DNA of 64,000 nucleotides from NCBI GenBank assembly GCA_049509515.1, contig JBEKZV010000002.1:62001-126000 (forward strand), written 5' to 3'. Position numbers and translations under genes: made by a program. Positions 25,709 through 32,833 of the stretch are shown in pieces. The first letter of the stretch is position 1. Each line of letters starts with the position of its first letter. The notes beneath the pieces are model-generated. The model saw only the letters and a list, made by a program, of their open reading frames with translations, had not been told where the DNA came from and ran no database searches. This DNA is from JBEKCP01 sp049509515. GTDB taxonomy: Bacteria; Planctomycetota; Planctomycetia; Pirellulales; Thermoguttaceae.

Positions 25709-25951
25709 GTGATCCTGCACGTCAGAGAAGCCCGGCACGCGCGCGGCTACGTCCTTTGGCTGCGACTGAACGACGGCGCCGAAGGTGAAATTGATCTTCA
25801 GTCCGAGCTCGGGGGGGTGTTCGGACCGCTGAAGGACCCGGGTCAGTTGAGGCGATTCCGCGTGGACCCAGAGTTGCAGACCGTCGTTTGGGAGGACGGG
25901 GCCGACCTGGCGCCCGAGTTCCTCTACGAGGATATGAAGGTGCTCGCGTAG
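25709..25951 (+). CDS. DUF2442 small protein
   Basis: An 80-aa protein with the DUF2442 pattern: V-R-E-A-R-H-A-R-G-Y-V-L-W-L-R-L-N-D-G-x-E-G-E-I-D-L, then G-V-F-G-P-L-K-D-P-G-Q-L-R-R-F-R-V-D-P-E, then V-V-W-E-D-G-A-D-L-A-P-E-F-L-Y-E. TGGAG lies 7 nt before the GTG start. In other genomes DUF2442 genes often follow DUF4160 genes and behave like toxin-antitoxin partners; no DUF4160 gene is seen here, so this copy is an orphan. Confidence 0.88.
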   Translation: MILHVREARHARGYVLWLRLNDGAEGEIDLQSELGGVFGPLKDPGQLRRFRVDPELQTVVWEDGADLAPEFLYEDMKVLA

Positions 25952-25982
25952 CCCCGGGGCACGCCGGCCCGTCTTGTCGACT

Positions 25983-26336
25983 CTAGCTGCGTCCCCGTTC
26001 CTGATCCGCTCCGGATCCCGGTTCCGGATCCCGAAGGGTATTCCCTGCGTCTGAAATCTGGGTTTCACCGTATGGGCATTTGACTTCGATGTTGTCGATT
26101 CCGTACGTGCGAAGTTGCGTAACGGCCGGGGTCGGGTCGCCTCTGTCTGCTCTCGGAATGGGTGGGGTTATCCGCTCTGCCTTACGAATTTGAATCGCAG
26201 CGCTTACCATCAGTCGCTGTAGCCCAGCGGCGCTCAAGCGTTCCTTCGCGACCTCTTCCGTTGTCGGAATTTCAATAGATCGTTTCTCACCGTTTCTCGT
26301 GTAAGTCACAGTTATCGTGTCTGGCGCGTCGCCCAT
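25983..26336 (-). CDS. Hypothetical protein, 117 aa
   Basis: Unrecognised. From ATG 26336 (AAAGGTAGGA just upstream) the first half is a plausible beta-beta-alpha unit (D-T-I-T-V-T-Y-T-R-N-G-E-K-R-S-I-E-I-P-T-T-E-E-V-A-K-E-R-L) and the second half is polar and Pro/Gly-rich. No signal peptide or membrane span. It converges with the DUF2442 gene. Codon use is less GC-extreme than core genes nearby, consistent with acquired DNA. Confidence 0.5.
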   Translation of the reverse strand: MGDAPDTITVTYTRNGEKRSIEIPTTEEVAKERLSAAGLQRLMVSAAIQIRKAERITPPIPRADRGDPTPAVTQLRTYGIDNIEVKCPYGETQISDAGNTLRDPEPGSGADQERGRS

Positions 26337-27192
26337 GTTCCTACCTTTATGCAACGGACGGGGTAGCTAGCCCGCTGTCCTCGGCCCGGTCGTTTCAACT
26401 CGGTCGCGGCCCTATTGTACCAGACAAACGAGCGCCAAGCAGCGGCCCACAAGCGCCGACTTCCTGTTCGACCCCGCAGTCTGGGTGGGTTAGGCCTGGA
26501 GTATGACGGCACCCGACGACGCCCGCGTAGCTGGCGCGACGTGTCGTTATACCTCATTGCCCCGCAAGCACATACACAGGCTCAAGCCCGTCTTTCCTGT
26601 TGGCCCGACGGGCCAACCCTTCACCTTGGTCGCGGGGAACCGTTGGCGCGCCGGGCGGGAACCGTCGTCATGCGCGGCGGATGAACCAGGGCGTTGTCCT
26701 CGTTGTTACAGACGAGTCGGCGCGTGGAAATGCCAGGCGGGGTCCCCGGTTCAGTCCCTTTCCCTTTTTGTCTAGCCCAGGCGTTTACGCCTGTGGAAAC
26801 GGAGGCAAGATACCAGTTCCTTTTCTACCCAACTCCCTTTAGGGGGCGCGAGGGGCTGATTCTGCACTGGTCCCCACCGGCAAATCGGCCCGCGCCCCCT
26901 GAAGGGGGCCTAATAGGAAATGAATTATCAACAATGGCCTCCGCTCCCACAGGCGTAAACGCCTGGGCTAGAGAAAAGCGGCGGGCGCGGCCCTTTTCCA
27001 TTCTTGTCCGAAGTGTAACCAAGGCGGTGCCCTGGCCTGGGAGACCCGCTAGGCCTTCGGCCCGAAAACGCCGGGGAATCCCGTGGAGCAGCACGGCCGG
27101 CCCGGCCAGCAGCGGCCCATTGGCGGGCGGGGAGCCGGGCCATTTACGGTTCGCCAGGGTTTGCTATATTGGGAAAATAACCGGAGCAAGCT
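26337..27192. other. Gene-free stretch with a MITE-like element
   Basis: About 850 bp without a credible gene. The main content is the inverted-repeat element at 26771-26972. A TATATT (about 27165) and CCGGAG just before 27193 probably serve the transposase gene. The first 400 bp show no feature I can name. Confidence 0.6.
26771..26972. mobile_element. MITE-like element with 35-bp terminal inverted repeats
   Basis: The left end 26771-26805 (TCTAGCCCAGGCGTTTACGC...) and right end 26938-26972 are inverse complements with 33 of 35 bases matching. An inner pair (CCCTTTAGGGGGCGCG and GCGCCCCCTGAAGGGG) makes a second nested stem. The total of 202 bp has no reading frame of note. It lies 220 bp upstream of a tyrosine transposase gene, which need not be its mobiliser. 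Confidence 0.7.
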
Positions 27193-27882
27193 ATGATCCT
27201 CGCGTATCACTCGATCTTCGGCATGTACGGTTTCTGGCTTCCCAACGATCCGCGTGGATCTGGCTCCGACTACGTCGCGAGTTGGGATCTCCTCCGCTAC
27301 GGTCCGGCGACGAAGACCGATTCGCGGCGCAGCGTCGCGCATTTGCCGCTTCCGCCGAATTGGCAGCGCGAGGCCAAGACCGCATTGCAGTATCCGCCGG
27401 TCTCCGTAACCGGCCGGCAGGCGCTGACGATCAGCGAAGGATTTGCCGCGGCTGCGGGCGAAGGTCCTTACCGCGTTTACGCCTGCGCGATTCTTCCCGA
27501 GCATGTGCACCTCGTGATCGGCGCCAGCTCGCGCGGCATCCGCCAGGTGGTTGGTCATTTTCGAAGCCGCGCGACGCACGTTTTGAGGCAGCAGCGGTTA
27601 TGGGACGGCGACCGGCCGCTCTGGGGAGCGCATGGCTGGAATGTCTATCGGGAATCGGTCGCGGCCGTCGAGCGTGCAATCCGATACGTCAACGAGAACC
27701 CGCTCAAGGAAGGGAAGAAGCGGCAGGAGTGGCCCTTCGTCGTCCCCTTCGTGGCGCGTGACGCGATCCGAATAGCGATCAGTGCGGAGGCGATGCGCGC
27801 CGAACAACCCCCACGCCGCATTGGCGGCGCGGCGCGCAAGAGTCGGGAGGAATCGCGTCGCAAGCGACGCGGCGAACGGTGA
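27193..27882 (+). CDS. REP-associated tyrosine transposase (RAYT, Y1_Tnp family)
   Basis: A 229-aa HUH single-strand DNA nuclease. The metal-binding H-U-H is L-P-E-H104-V-H106-L-V-I, and the nucleophile candidates are Y152 (V-Y-R-E-S) or Y165 (I-R-Y-V-N-E-N-P-L-K-E-G), the latter in the motif usual for the family. RAYTs act on palindromic REP sequences and are usually kept as single-copy domesticated genes. The Arg/Glu-rich C-terminal tail (K-S-R-E-E-S-R-R-K-R-R-G-E-R) is encoded by one arm of a hairpin that continues beyond the stop (27851-27932), the expected arrangement for flanking REPs. Confidence 0.9.
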   Translation: MILAYHSIFGMYGFWLPNDPRGSGSDYVASWDLLRYGPATKTDSRRSVAHLPLPPNWQREAKTALQYPPVSVTGRQALTISEGFAAAAGEGPYRVYACAILPEHVHLVIGASSRGIRQVVGHFRSRATHVLRQQRLWDGDRPLWGAHGWNVYRESVAAVERAIRYVNENPLKEGKKRQEWPFVVPFVARDAIRIAISAEAMRAEQPPRRIGGAARKSREESRRKRRGER

Positions 27883-27932
27883 GCACGGGAATTGGGAAAA
27901 CGCCGTTAGCCGCGTCGCTTGCGGCGCGATTC
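27851..27932. repeat. REP-like inverted pair at the end of the RAYT gene
   Basis: AATCGCGTCGCAAGCGACGC (from 27851) and GCGTCGCTTGCGGCGCGATT (to 27932) are inverse complements around a 20-nt loop; each arm also contains a small internal hairpin (GCGTCGCAAGCGACGC). One arm encodes the transposase tail. Confidence 0.85.
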
Positions 27933-27956
27933 GTGCGGGAACCGCAAAGGTAACAT

Positions 27957-28290
27957 GAGGATGAGCGGATACGAGGTCGCCAATCCGATCTTCAACTCGC
28001 CTTTTCTCGCCTTTTCGGGAGCCGGCCGAGCACGGGAACATCGTGGAGGACGAGGAGCCCGAGCGCCTGTCGGGCCGGCGCGCCGCCATGTACTTCTACC
28101 GCGATCCGGCCGCCAAGCCCGACAGTTTCGGCCGCGAGGCGGGCACCGCAACCGAGCTGAAAGTGGTCAACCGCGTCCGCCAGCAGGTGAAGGCATTGCG
28201 CGACCAGGGCTACCCGGGCGCGTCGCGCACGACCCTCGACCTGGTGCAATGGTGGCGGCGCGGGCCGCCCGGCAAGCGGCGCCTAATTGA
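27957..28290 (+). pseudogene. Remnant of a DEAD/DEAH helicase (type III restriction-like) gene
   Basis: Y-E-V-A-N-P-I-F-N-S-P-F is encoded in one frame from about 27970; after a frame change near 28020 the sequence continues E-P-A-E-H-G-N-I-V-E-D-E-E-P-E-R-L-S-G-R-R, then M-Y-F-Y-R-D-P, G-R-E-A-G-T-A-T-E-L-K-V-V-N-R-V and T-T-L-D-L-V-Q-W-W-R-R. This is the order of the N-terminal region of the BPTD_3080-type DEAD/DEAH helicases found with restriction genes. All helicase motifs are missing, so only about 110 residues of a protein of roughly 900 remain. It directly follows the RAYT gene and its hairpin. Confidence 0.6.
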
Positions 28291-28330
28291 TGGGCGGGGC
28301 GGTGGGGAGGAGAATTACCCGGGTCATTGT

Positions 28331-28348
28331 GTTATGCTGAAGCATAAC
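28331..28348. promoter_or_regulatory. Perfect 8-bp palindrome upstream of the epimerase gene
   Basis: GTTATGCT-GA-AGCATAAC, 18 bp before the ATG at 28366. TATGCT inside it could serve as a -10 box, so it may be an operator overlapping the promoter, or a small leader hairpin. Confidence 0.4.
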
Positions 28349-28365
28349 CTACTCGGTACCCGCCC

Positions 28366-29211
28366 ATGAAGCTCGCCTATAGCTCCAACGCCTACCAGAA
28401 GTTCTCGATCGAGGAGACGATCGCCCGGATCGCGGCGCTGGGGTACGGCGGGCTGGAGCTCTTGGCCGACGTGCCGCACGCCTGGCCGGCCGGGCTGCTG
28501 CCCGAGCGGCGACGGGCGATCCGCGAGGCCCTCGACCGCCACCGCCTGGCCATCTCGAACGTCAATGCGTTCATGATGAACGCCGTGGCCGACTCCCGAT
28601 CGCCCTATTGGCACCCCTCGTGGATCGAGCCCGACCCGCATTACCGGGCGATCCGCCGCGAGCACACCAAGCGGGCGCTCGCGTTGGCCAAGGAGCTGGG
28701 GGCGGCCTCGATCCAGACCGAGCCGGGCGGGCCGCTGGCGGCCGGCCAGTCCTGGCACGATGGGGCCGCGGTGTTCTACGACGAGATCATGCCCTGCGTC
28801 GAGCTGGCCGGGCGGCTGGAGGTGCTCCTCTTGATCGAGCCGGAGCCGGGCCTCTTGATCGAGCGGTTCGACCAGTACCTGGAAATGGCCGGGCGGATCG
28901 ACTCCCCCTGGCTGGGCCTGAACTTCGACATCGGCCACGCCTACTGCGTCGGCGAGGAGCCGCAGGACTGGGTCCCGCGGATGGCCGCCCACACGCGGCA
29001 CTACCACCTGGAGGACATGGCCGCCACGCGGGAGCACCGGCACCTGGTCCCCGGCCGGGGGGCGATTGACTTGCCCGCCGTTTTGCGGGAGATTATCAAC
29101 ACCGGCTACCAGGGCTGGGTTACGGTCGAGCTTTACCCGTACCTCGACGACCCGGACGAGGCCGGCCGGGAGGCGAAGGAGTTCATCGAGGGATTGGGGA
29201 TTAGGGATTAG
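28366..29211 (+). CDS. Sugar phosphate isomerase/epimerase family (TIM barrel, EboE/AP-endonuclease 2-like)
   Basis: A 281-aa Xyl-isomerase-like TIM barrel: G-Y-G-G-L-E-L-L-A-D at strand 2, I-Q-T-E-P-G-G at strand 4, L-L-I-E-P-E-P (metal Glu), N-F-D-I-G-H-A-Y (metal Asp/His), H-Y-H-L-E-D and V-T-V-E-L-Y-P-Y (last Glu). These are the usual metal ligands of the family. The gene just downstream encodes an EboC-like UbiA enzyme, and similar TIM-barrel/UbiA pairs occur in ebo operons that help traffic metabolites to the periplasm. The last residues (G-L-G-I-R-D) and stop come from a GGGATTA heptanucleotide array. Confidence 0.85.
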   Translation: MKLAYSSNAYQKFSIEETIARIAALGYGGLELLADVPHAWPAGLLPERRRAIREALDRHRLAISNVNAFMMNAVADSRSPYWHPSWIEPDPHYRAIRREHTKRALALAKELGAASIQTEPGGPLAAGQSWHDGAAVFYDEIMPCVELAGRLEVLLLIEPEPGLLIERFDQYLEMAGRIDSPWLGLNFDIGHAYCVGEEPQDWVPRMAAHTRHYHLEDMAATREHRHLVPGRGAIDLPAVLREIINTGYQGWVTVELYPYLDDPDEAGREAKEFIEGLGIRD

Positions 29212-29216
29212 GGATT
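29193..29216. repeat. GGGATTA heptanucleotide array at the epimerase 3' end
   Basis: Three tandem units; they encode the last residues and the TAG stop of the epimerase. Confidence 0.85.
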
Positions 29217-29310
29217 GGCAACTCGGATTCCGCGCTAACCCTTCGACCTACTTTGGCTTTGGGAACACGAAGACACGCGCGCAAAACGCGCAGAAACTGA
29301 CGGCGTAAGA

Positions 29311-29344
29311 CACCAATCCCCAATCCCCAATCCCTAATCCCTCT
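29311..29344. repeat. CCCAATC/CCCTAAT heptanucleotide array
   Basis: Four to five units in opposite orientation to those at 29193-29216, so the 140-bp gap before the UbiA gene is bracketed by inverted arrays that could fold. Confidence 0.85.
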
Positions 29345-29351
29345 TCCCCCC

Positions 29352-30341
29352 ATGCCCGACTACGACGCCCCACCATCGCCCGGCGTGTTCCGCAGTTACC
29401 TCCAGTTGCTGCGGGCGCCGAACATCCCGACCGCCATGGCCGACGTGACGATGGGCTTCCTGCTGGTGAGCCCGAGCCTGCTGCCGGGGGCGTGGACCGT
29501 CAGCGGCGAGCTGACCCGGGCCGGCTGGTGGATGCTGGGTTTGCTGCTGGCCTCGTCGGGCCTGCTCTATGCCGCGGGGGTGGTGCTGAACGACCTGATG
29601 GATCTGGAGCGGGACCGGCAGGAGCGGCCCGACCGGCCGCTGCCCTCGGGCCGGGTGTCGCTGCGGGCGGCCCGCTGGCTCGGCGGCGAGATGCTCCTGG
29701 TGGGCACGGCCTTGCCCTGTGCGATGGCCTGGAAGCTGTGGCAACTGCGGCCGGACATCGTGTCCCTGCGGCCCGCCGGCGTGGCCGTCGGGCTGGCCTT
29801 GGCCATCCTGCTCTACGACGGCCTGCTGAAGCGGACGCTGCTGGGCCCGCTGGCGATGGGCGGGTGCCGGATGCTCAACGTGCTCTTGGGGATGAGCGTG
29901 GCGGCGGGCCGGCTGGAGGGCCAGCACTGGCTGGTGGCGGGGGCCATCGGCCTGTACGTGGCCGGCGTCACGTGGTTCGCGCGGGAAGAAGTCCTGCGGA
30001 GCGACCGCCGCCGCCTGGCCGCCGCGACGGTGGTGATGGCGGCCGGCGTGGGGCTGCTGGCCTTCTTGCCCCAACTCCGCCCGGAAATACTGGTCTTTCC
30101 GTCGGGCTGGTATTTCTTGGTCGCGGCGTTGGACGCGATCATCGTCATGCGGTGTCTCACGGCGGTCGTCGAGCCGTCGCCGGGGCGGGTCCGCGTGGCG
30201 GTGGGCCAGGCGATTCTCTCGCTGGTATTCCTGGACGTTGCCGTGACATTGGCCGCTCGCGGCCTGTGGGCCGGCGCGCTACTGTTCCTCTTTTTCCTCG
30301 TCCCCGCGGTCGTGTTCCGCTTTTGGATCGACGCGACGTAG
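29352..30341 (+). CDS. UbiA-family prenyltransferase, EboC-like
   Basis: A 329-aa integral membrane enzyme with about eight hydrophobic spans. The first Asp-rich motif is N-D-L-M-D-L-E-R-D-R-Q-E-R-P-D-R-P-L-P-S-G-R, the hallmark of UbiA transferases; the second is weak (Y-D-G-L-L-K-R, then G-C-R-M-L-N-V-L-L-G). The N-terminal Y-L-Q-L-L-R-A-P-N-I-P-T-A-M-A-D-V and N-V-L-L-G resemble EboC of the ebo clusters. Substrate cannot be read; menaquinone or haem routes are less likely given the motif details and the epimerase neighbour. Confidence 0.85.
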   Translation: MPDYDAPPSPGVFRSYLQLLRAPNIPTAMADVTMGFLLVSPSLLPGAWTVSGELTRAGWWMLGLLLASSGLLYAAGVVLNDLMDLERDRQERPDRPLPSGRVSLRAARWLGGEMLLVGTALPCAMAWKLWQLRPDIVSLRPAGVAVGLALAILLYDGLLKRTLLGPLAMGGCRMLNVLLGMSVAAGRLEGQHWLVAGAIGLYVAGVTWFAREEVLRSDRRRLAAATVVMAAGVGLLAFLPQLRPEILVFPSGWYFLVAALDAIIVMRCLTAVVEPSPGRVRVAVGQAILSLVFLDVAVTLAARGLWAGALLFLFFLVPAVVFRFWIDAT

Positions 30342-30377
30342 GCGGCGGGGGTTGCGAAGCCGCAAGCGGCTTTTCTA

Positions 30378-30406
30378 ATCCCCAATCCCTAATCCCCAAT
30401 CCCTTG
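30378..30406. repeat. CCCAATC/CCCTAAT heptanucleotide array
   Basis: Four units filling the 67-bp gap between the convergent UbiA-like and RNase E/G genes. Confidence 0.9.
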
Positions 30407-30408
30407 CC

Positions 30409-32070
30409 TCACGGGAATCGCACGTCGCGGCCGTCGGCGTCGGAGCAGTGGATGACGAGGTGCTCGGGCCCCACGTCTTCGCCGGCGACGATCTGCACGA
30501 GCATCTCGCCTTCGTCTTCCAGCCGGGCCAGCTCGGACCGCTTGCGGTTGTTCAGGTAGTTGGCCACCTCGTTGTCGACGGTGACGGTGACCTTGCTGAT
30601 CTGCGGCCGCTGGGCGGCGACGATCAGCAGCCGCACGACGTCGATGGCCATGCTCTCGGGGCTCTTGACGACGCCGGAGCCGCGGCAGGAGGGGCAGTCC
30701 TTGTAGGCGCTCCGCTTCAGGCTCGGGCGGACCCGCTGCCGCGTCATCTCGACGAGGCCGAACGGGCTGGTGCGGAGGATCTTGGTGCGGGCGCGGTCGC
30801 GCTTCACCGCGTCGCGGAGCGCCCGCTCCACCCCGCGGCGGTGCTTCTCCTTGTGCATGTCGATGAAGTCGTTCACCAGCACCCCGCCCAGGTCGCGGAG
30901 CCGGATTTGCCGGGCGATCTCGCGGGCCGCCAGGAGGTTCATCTGGTAGGCGGTCTCCTCGGCGTTGTCCTCGGCGCGGAAGCTGCCGCTGTTGACGTCG
31001 ATGGCCACCAGGGCCTCGGTCTGGTCGATGACGATCGAGCCGCCGGCCTTCAGCGGCACGGTCCGCTGGTGGATGCGGGCGATCTCCTCGTCGATGTGGT
31101 ACTTGTAGAAGAGCGGTTCCTTGCCCTCGTAGAGCTGCAGGCGGCTGACGTAGCGCGGCATGACGAGTTGCAGGAACTCGCGGGCCCGCTCGTAGGCCGA
31201 CGGCTCGTCGATGTAGATCATGTCCACGTCCGCGGTGAAGATGTCGCGGATGGTGCGGATGATCATGTCGCTTTCCTGGTAGATGTCGACGGGGGTGGGG
31301 CAGTTCTTGATCCGCCGCGCGACGACTTTCCACAGCCGCAGGAGGTAGGCCAGGTCGCGGGACAGCTCGCGCTTCAGCCGGTCGACCCCGGCGGTGCGGA
31401 CGATGAACCCCAGGCCCTTGGGCGGGTTCAGCTCGAGCATCACGTCGCGGAGGCGGCGGCGGGCCTCCTCGTCCTCGATCTTCCGCGACACGCCGATCCG
31501 CCCCAGCGCCGGCATCAGCACCAGGTAGCGGCCCGGAATGCTGATGTAGGTGGAGAGGGTCGGGCCCTTGGTGCCGATGCCCTCCTTGATGACCTGCACG
31601 AGCACGTCGTCGCCGCGGCGGAGGATCTCCTGGATGGGGGGTTTGAAGCGCGGGCGGGCCCCGGGCCGGCGGCCGCGGCGGACCAGGCTGGCGCCTGGTG
31701 CCCGCTCGCCGGGCTTGTCGTGCCGCTCGTCGGCGTCAACGTCGTCGTCGGCGTCGTCGGCGTCGGGCGGGCGGTGCGGGCCCGCCGCGCCCGGCGGCCC
31801 GAACGCCTGCTCGGGATCGTAGCCCCCCTGGCGAAAGTACTGCGGCTCCAGGTCGCTGACGTGCAAGAACCCGTTGCGGCCCACGCCGAAGTCCACGAAC
31901 GCCGCCTGGATGCTCGGCTCCAGGTTGACCACCACCCCTTTATAGACGTTGCCGACGTAGTTGTCCTGGCCGGTCCGCTCGACGTAGAGCTCCTCCAGGA
32001 CGCCGTCCTCGACAATCGCAATCCGGCATTCCTCCGGCTGTGCGACATTGATGAGCATCTCTTGTTTCAT
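30409..32070 (-). CDS. rng: Ribonuclease E/G
   Basis: A 553-aa single-strand endoribonuclease for mRNA decay and rRNA processing. The N-terminal S1 domain (Y-V-G-N-V-Y-K-G-V-V... A-F-V-D-F-G-V-G-R-N-G-F-L-H-V-S-D) carries an acidic/Pro-rich insert at about 84-143 that is not seen in E. coli RNase G. The catalytic DNase I-like part has A-I-D-V-N-S-G-S and L-G-G-V-L-V-N-D-F-I-D-M with both metal aspartates, and C-P-S-C forms the zinc link. The membrane-binding and scaffold tail of RNase E is missing. It lies 30 bp after the DUF2344 gene, a frequent arrangement. Confidence 0.95.
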   Translation of the reverse strand: MKQEMLINVAQPEECRIAIVEDGVLEELYVERTGQDNYVGNVYKGVVVNLEPSIQAAFVDFGVGRNGFLHVSDLEPQYFRQGGYDPEQAFGPPGAAGPHRPPDADDADDDVDADERHDKPGERAPGASLVRRGRRPGARPRFKPPIQEILRRGDDVLVQVIKEGIGTKGPTLSTYISIPGRYLVLMPALGRIGVSRKIEDEEARRRLRDVMLELNPPKGLGFIVRTAGVDRLKRELSRDLAYLLRLWKVVARRIKNCPTPVDIYQESDMIIRTIRDIFTADVDMIYIDEPSAYERAREFLQLVMPRYVSRLQLYEGKEPLFYKYHIDEEIARIHQRTVPLKAGGSIVIDQTEALVAIDVNSGSFRAEDNAEETAYQMNLLAAREIARQIRLRDLGGVLVNDFIDMHKEKHRRGVERALRDAVKRDRARTKILRTSPFGLVEMTRQRVRPSLKRSAYKDCPSCRGSGVVKSPESMAIDVVRLLIVAAQRPQISKVTVTVDNEVANYLNNRKRSELARLEDEGEMLVQIVAGEDVGPEHLVIHCSDADGRDVRFP

Positions 32071-32100
32071 CGTCTCGCTTTCTGCTTTTATGGTGCAGGG

Positions 32101-32784
32101 TCATGGGGCGAGCTCCAAGGCGGTGCGGACCAGACGGGCGCCCTGGCGCTCGACGTCCGCGAGGCCCAGCGCGGCCAGGACGTCGCGGGGACCGGCCGAG
32201 CCGGCCTGCGCCACCCGCAGCCGCATCACGAGCACGTCGCCGGCCAGTTCCAAGGCGGCAAGCGACGCGCGGAGGTCGATTGTGGCCCGGGCACCTGCGC
32301 GGCGCGGGTCTCCGCCCGTTCGGCGCGGGTCTCCCGACCCCGCCGCAGCCCGGCGATGCACCGGCCAGGCCTCCGCGGCCCACAGCCGGCCCACGGCCTC
32401 CGCCAGCGCGGCGGGCCGCGGGGGGCCCACCGCAAGGCGGTACTCGGCGGCGATGGCGCGGGCCTTGCCGGCGGCCGGCGGAAGGTCCTCCGCCCGCAGC
32501 AGCTCCAGCCCCGGCGGGGCCAGCGGCCGCAAGCGGGCCAGAAGCGCCTCGGCCCCGGGCGACTCGGTCAATTCCACCTCGACAACCTCCTCGCACCCCT
32601 CGATGCCGACCGCCAAGGCCAGCGGCAACATCATCCGCGGCTTCGGATGGAAACCCCGGCTCATGGCCAGCGGCAGCCCGCCGCGGCGAAACAGCCGCTC
32701 CAGGCACCGCATCAGGTCCCGGTGTCCGACCCAGCGGAGCGCCGCAAGCTTGGCAAATCGAATTCGCACTCGCGGTCGAACCAT
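32101..32784 (-). CDS. TIGR03936 (DUF2344) family protein
   Basis: A 227-aa protein beginning R-V-R-I-R-F-A-K-L-A-A-L-R-W-V-G-H-R-D-L-M-R, with M-S-R-G-F-H-P-K-P-R-M-M-L-P-L-A-L-A-V-G and G-C-E-E-V-V-E-V-E-L, the canonical DUF2344 signature; usually fused or adjacent to a radical SAM protein and upstream of RNase E/G, possibly linked to RNA modification. Residues about 146-164 (A-A-G-S-G-D-P-R-R-T-G-G-D-P-R-R-A) are encoded by a GGCGCGGGTCTCC repeat (32299-32346) that is also translated in the propeller protein at 54452-57016. Confidence 0.9.
   Translation of the reverse strand: MVRPRVRIRFAKLAALRWVGHRDLMRCLERLFRRGGLPLAMSRGFHPKPRMMLPLALAVGIEGCEEVVEVELTESPGAEALLARLRPLAPPGLELLRAEDLPPAAGKARAIAAEYRLAVGPPRPAALAEAVGRLWAAEAWPVHRRAAAGSGDPRRTGGDPRRAGARATIDLRASLAALELAGDVLVMRLRVAQAGSAGPRDVLAALGLADVERQGARLVRTALELAP
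32299..32346. repeat. GGCGCGGGTCTCC repeat inside the DUF2344 gene
   Basis: Two tandem units, the second GGCGCGGGTCTCCCGACCCC. The same unit is found twice at 55733-55783. In both genes the opposite strand is translated as G-D-P-R-R-T/A. Confidence 0.9.
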
Positions 32785-32833
32785 GGGGTTCGAATCTTCT
32801 CCTTGGCTTTCCTCAAACCTCCTATCGCCTTCC

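Noticed and set aside
26415..27180. Several short open frames before the transposase
   Set aside because: Low-complexity translations on both strands over a MITE-like element; no ribosome sites or family signals.
32785..32810. tRNA T-loop (GGTTCGAATC)
   Set aside because: The flanking bases do not form a T-stem and there is no upstream tRNA structure.
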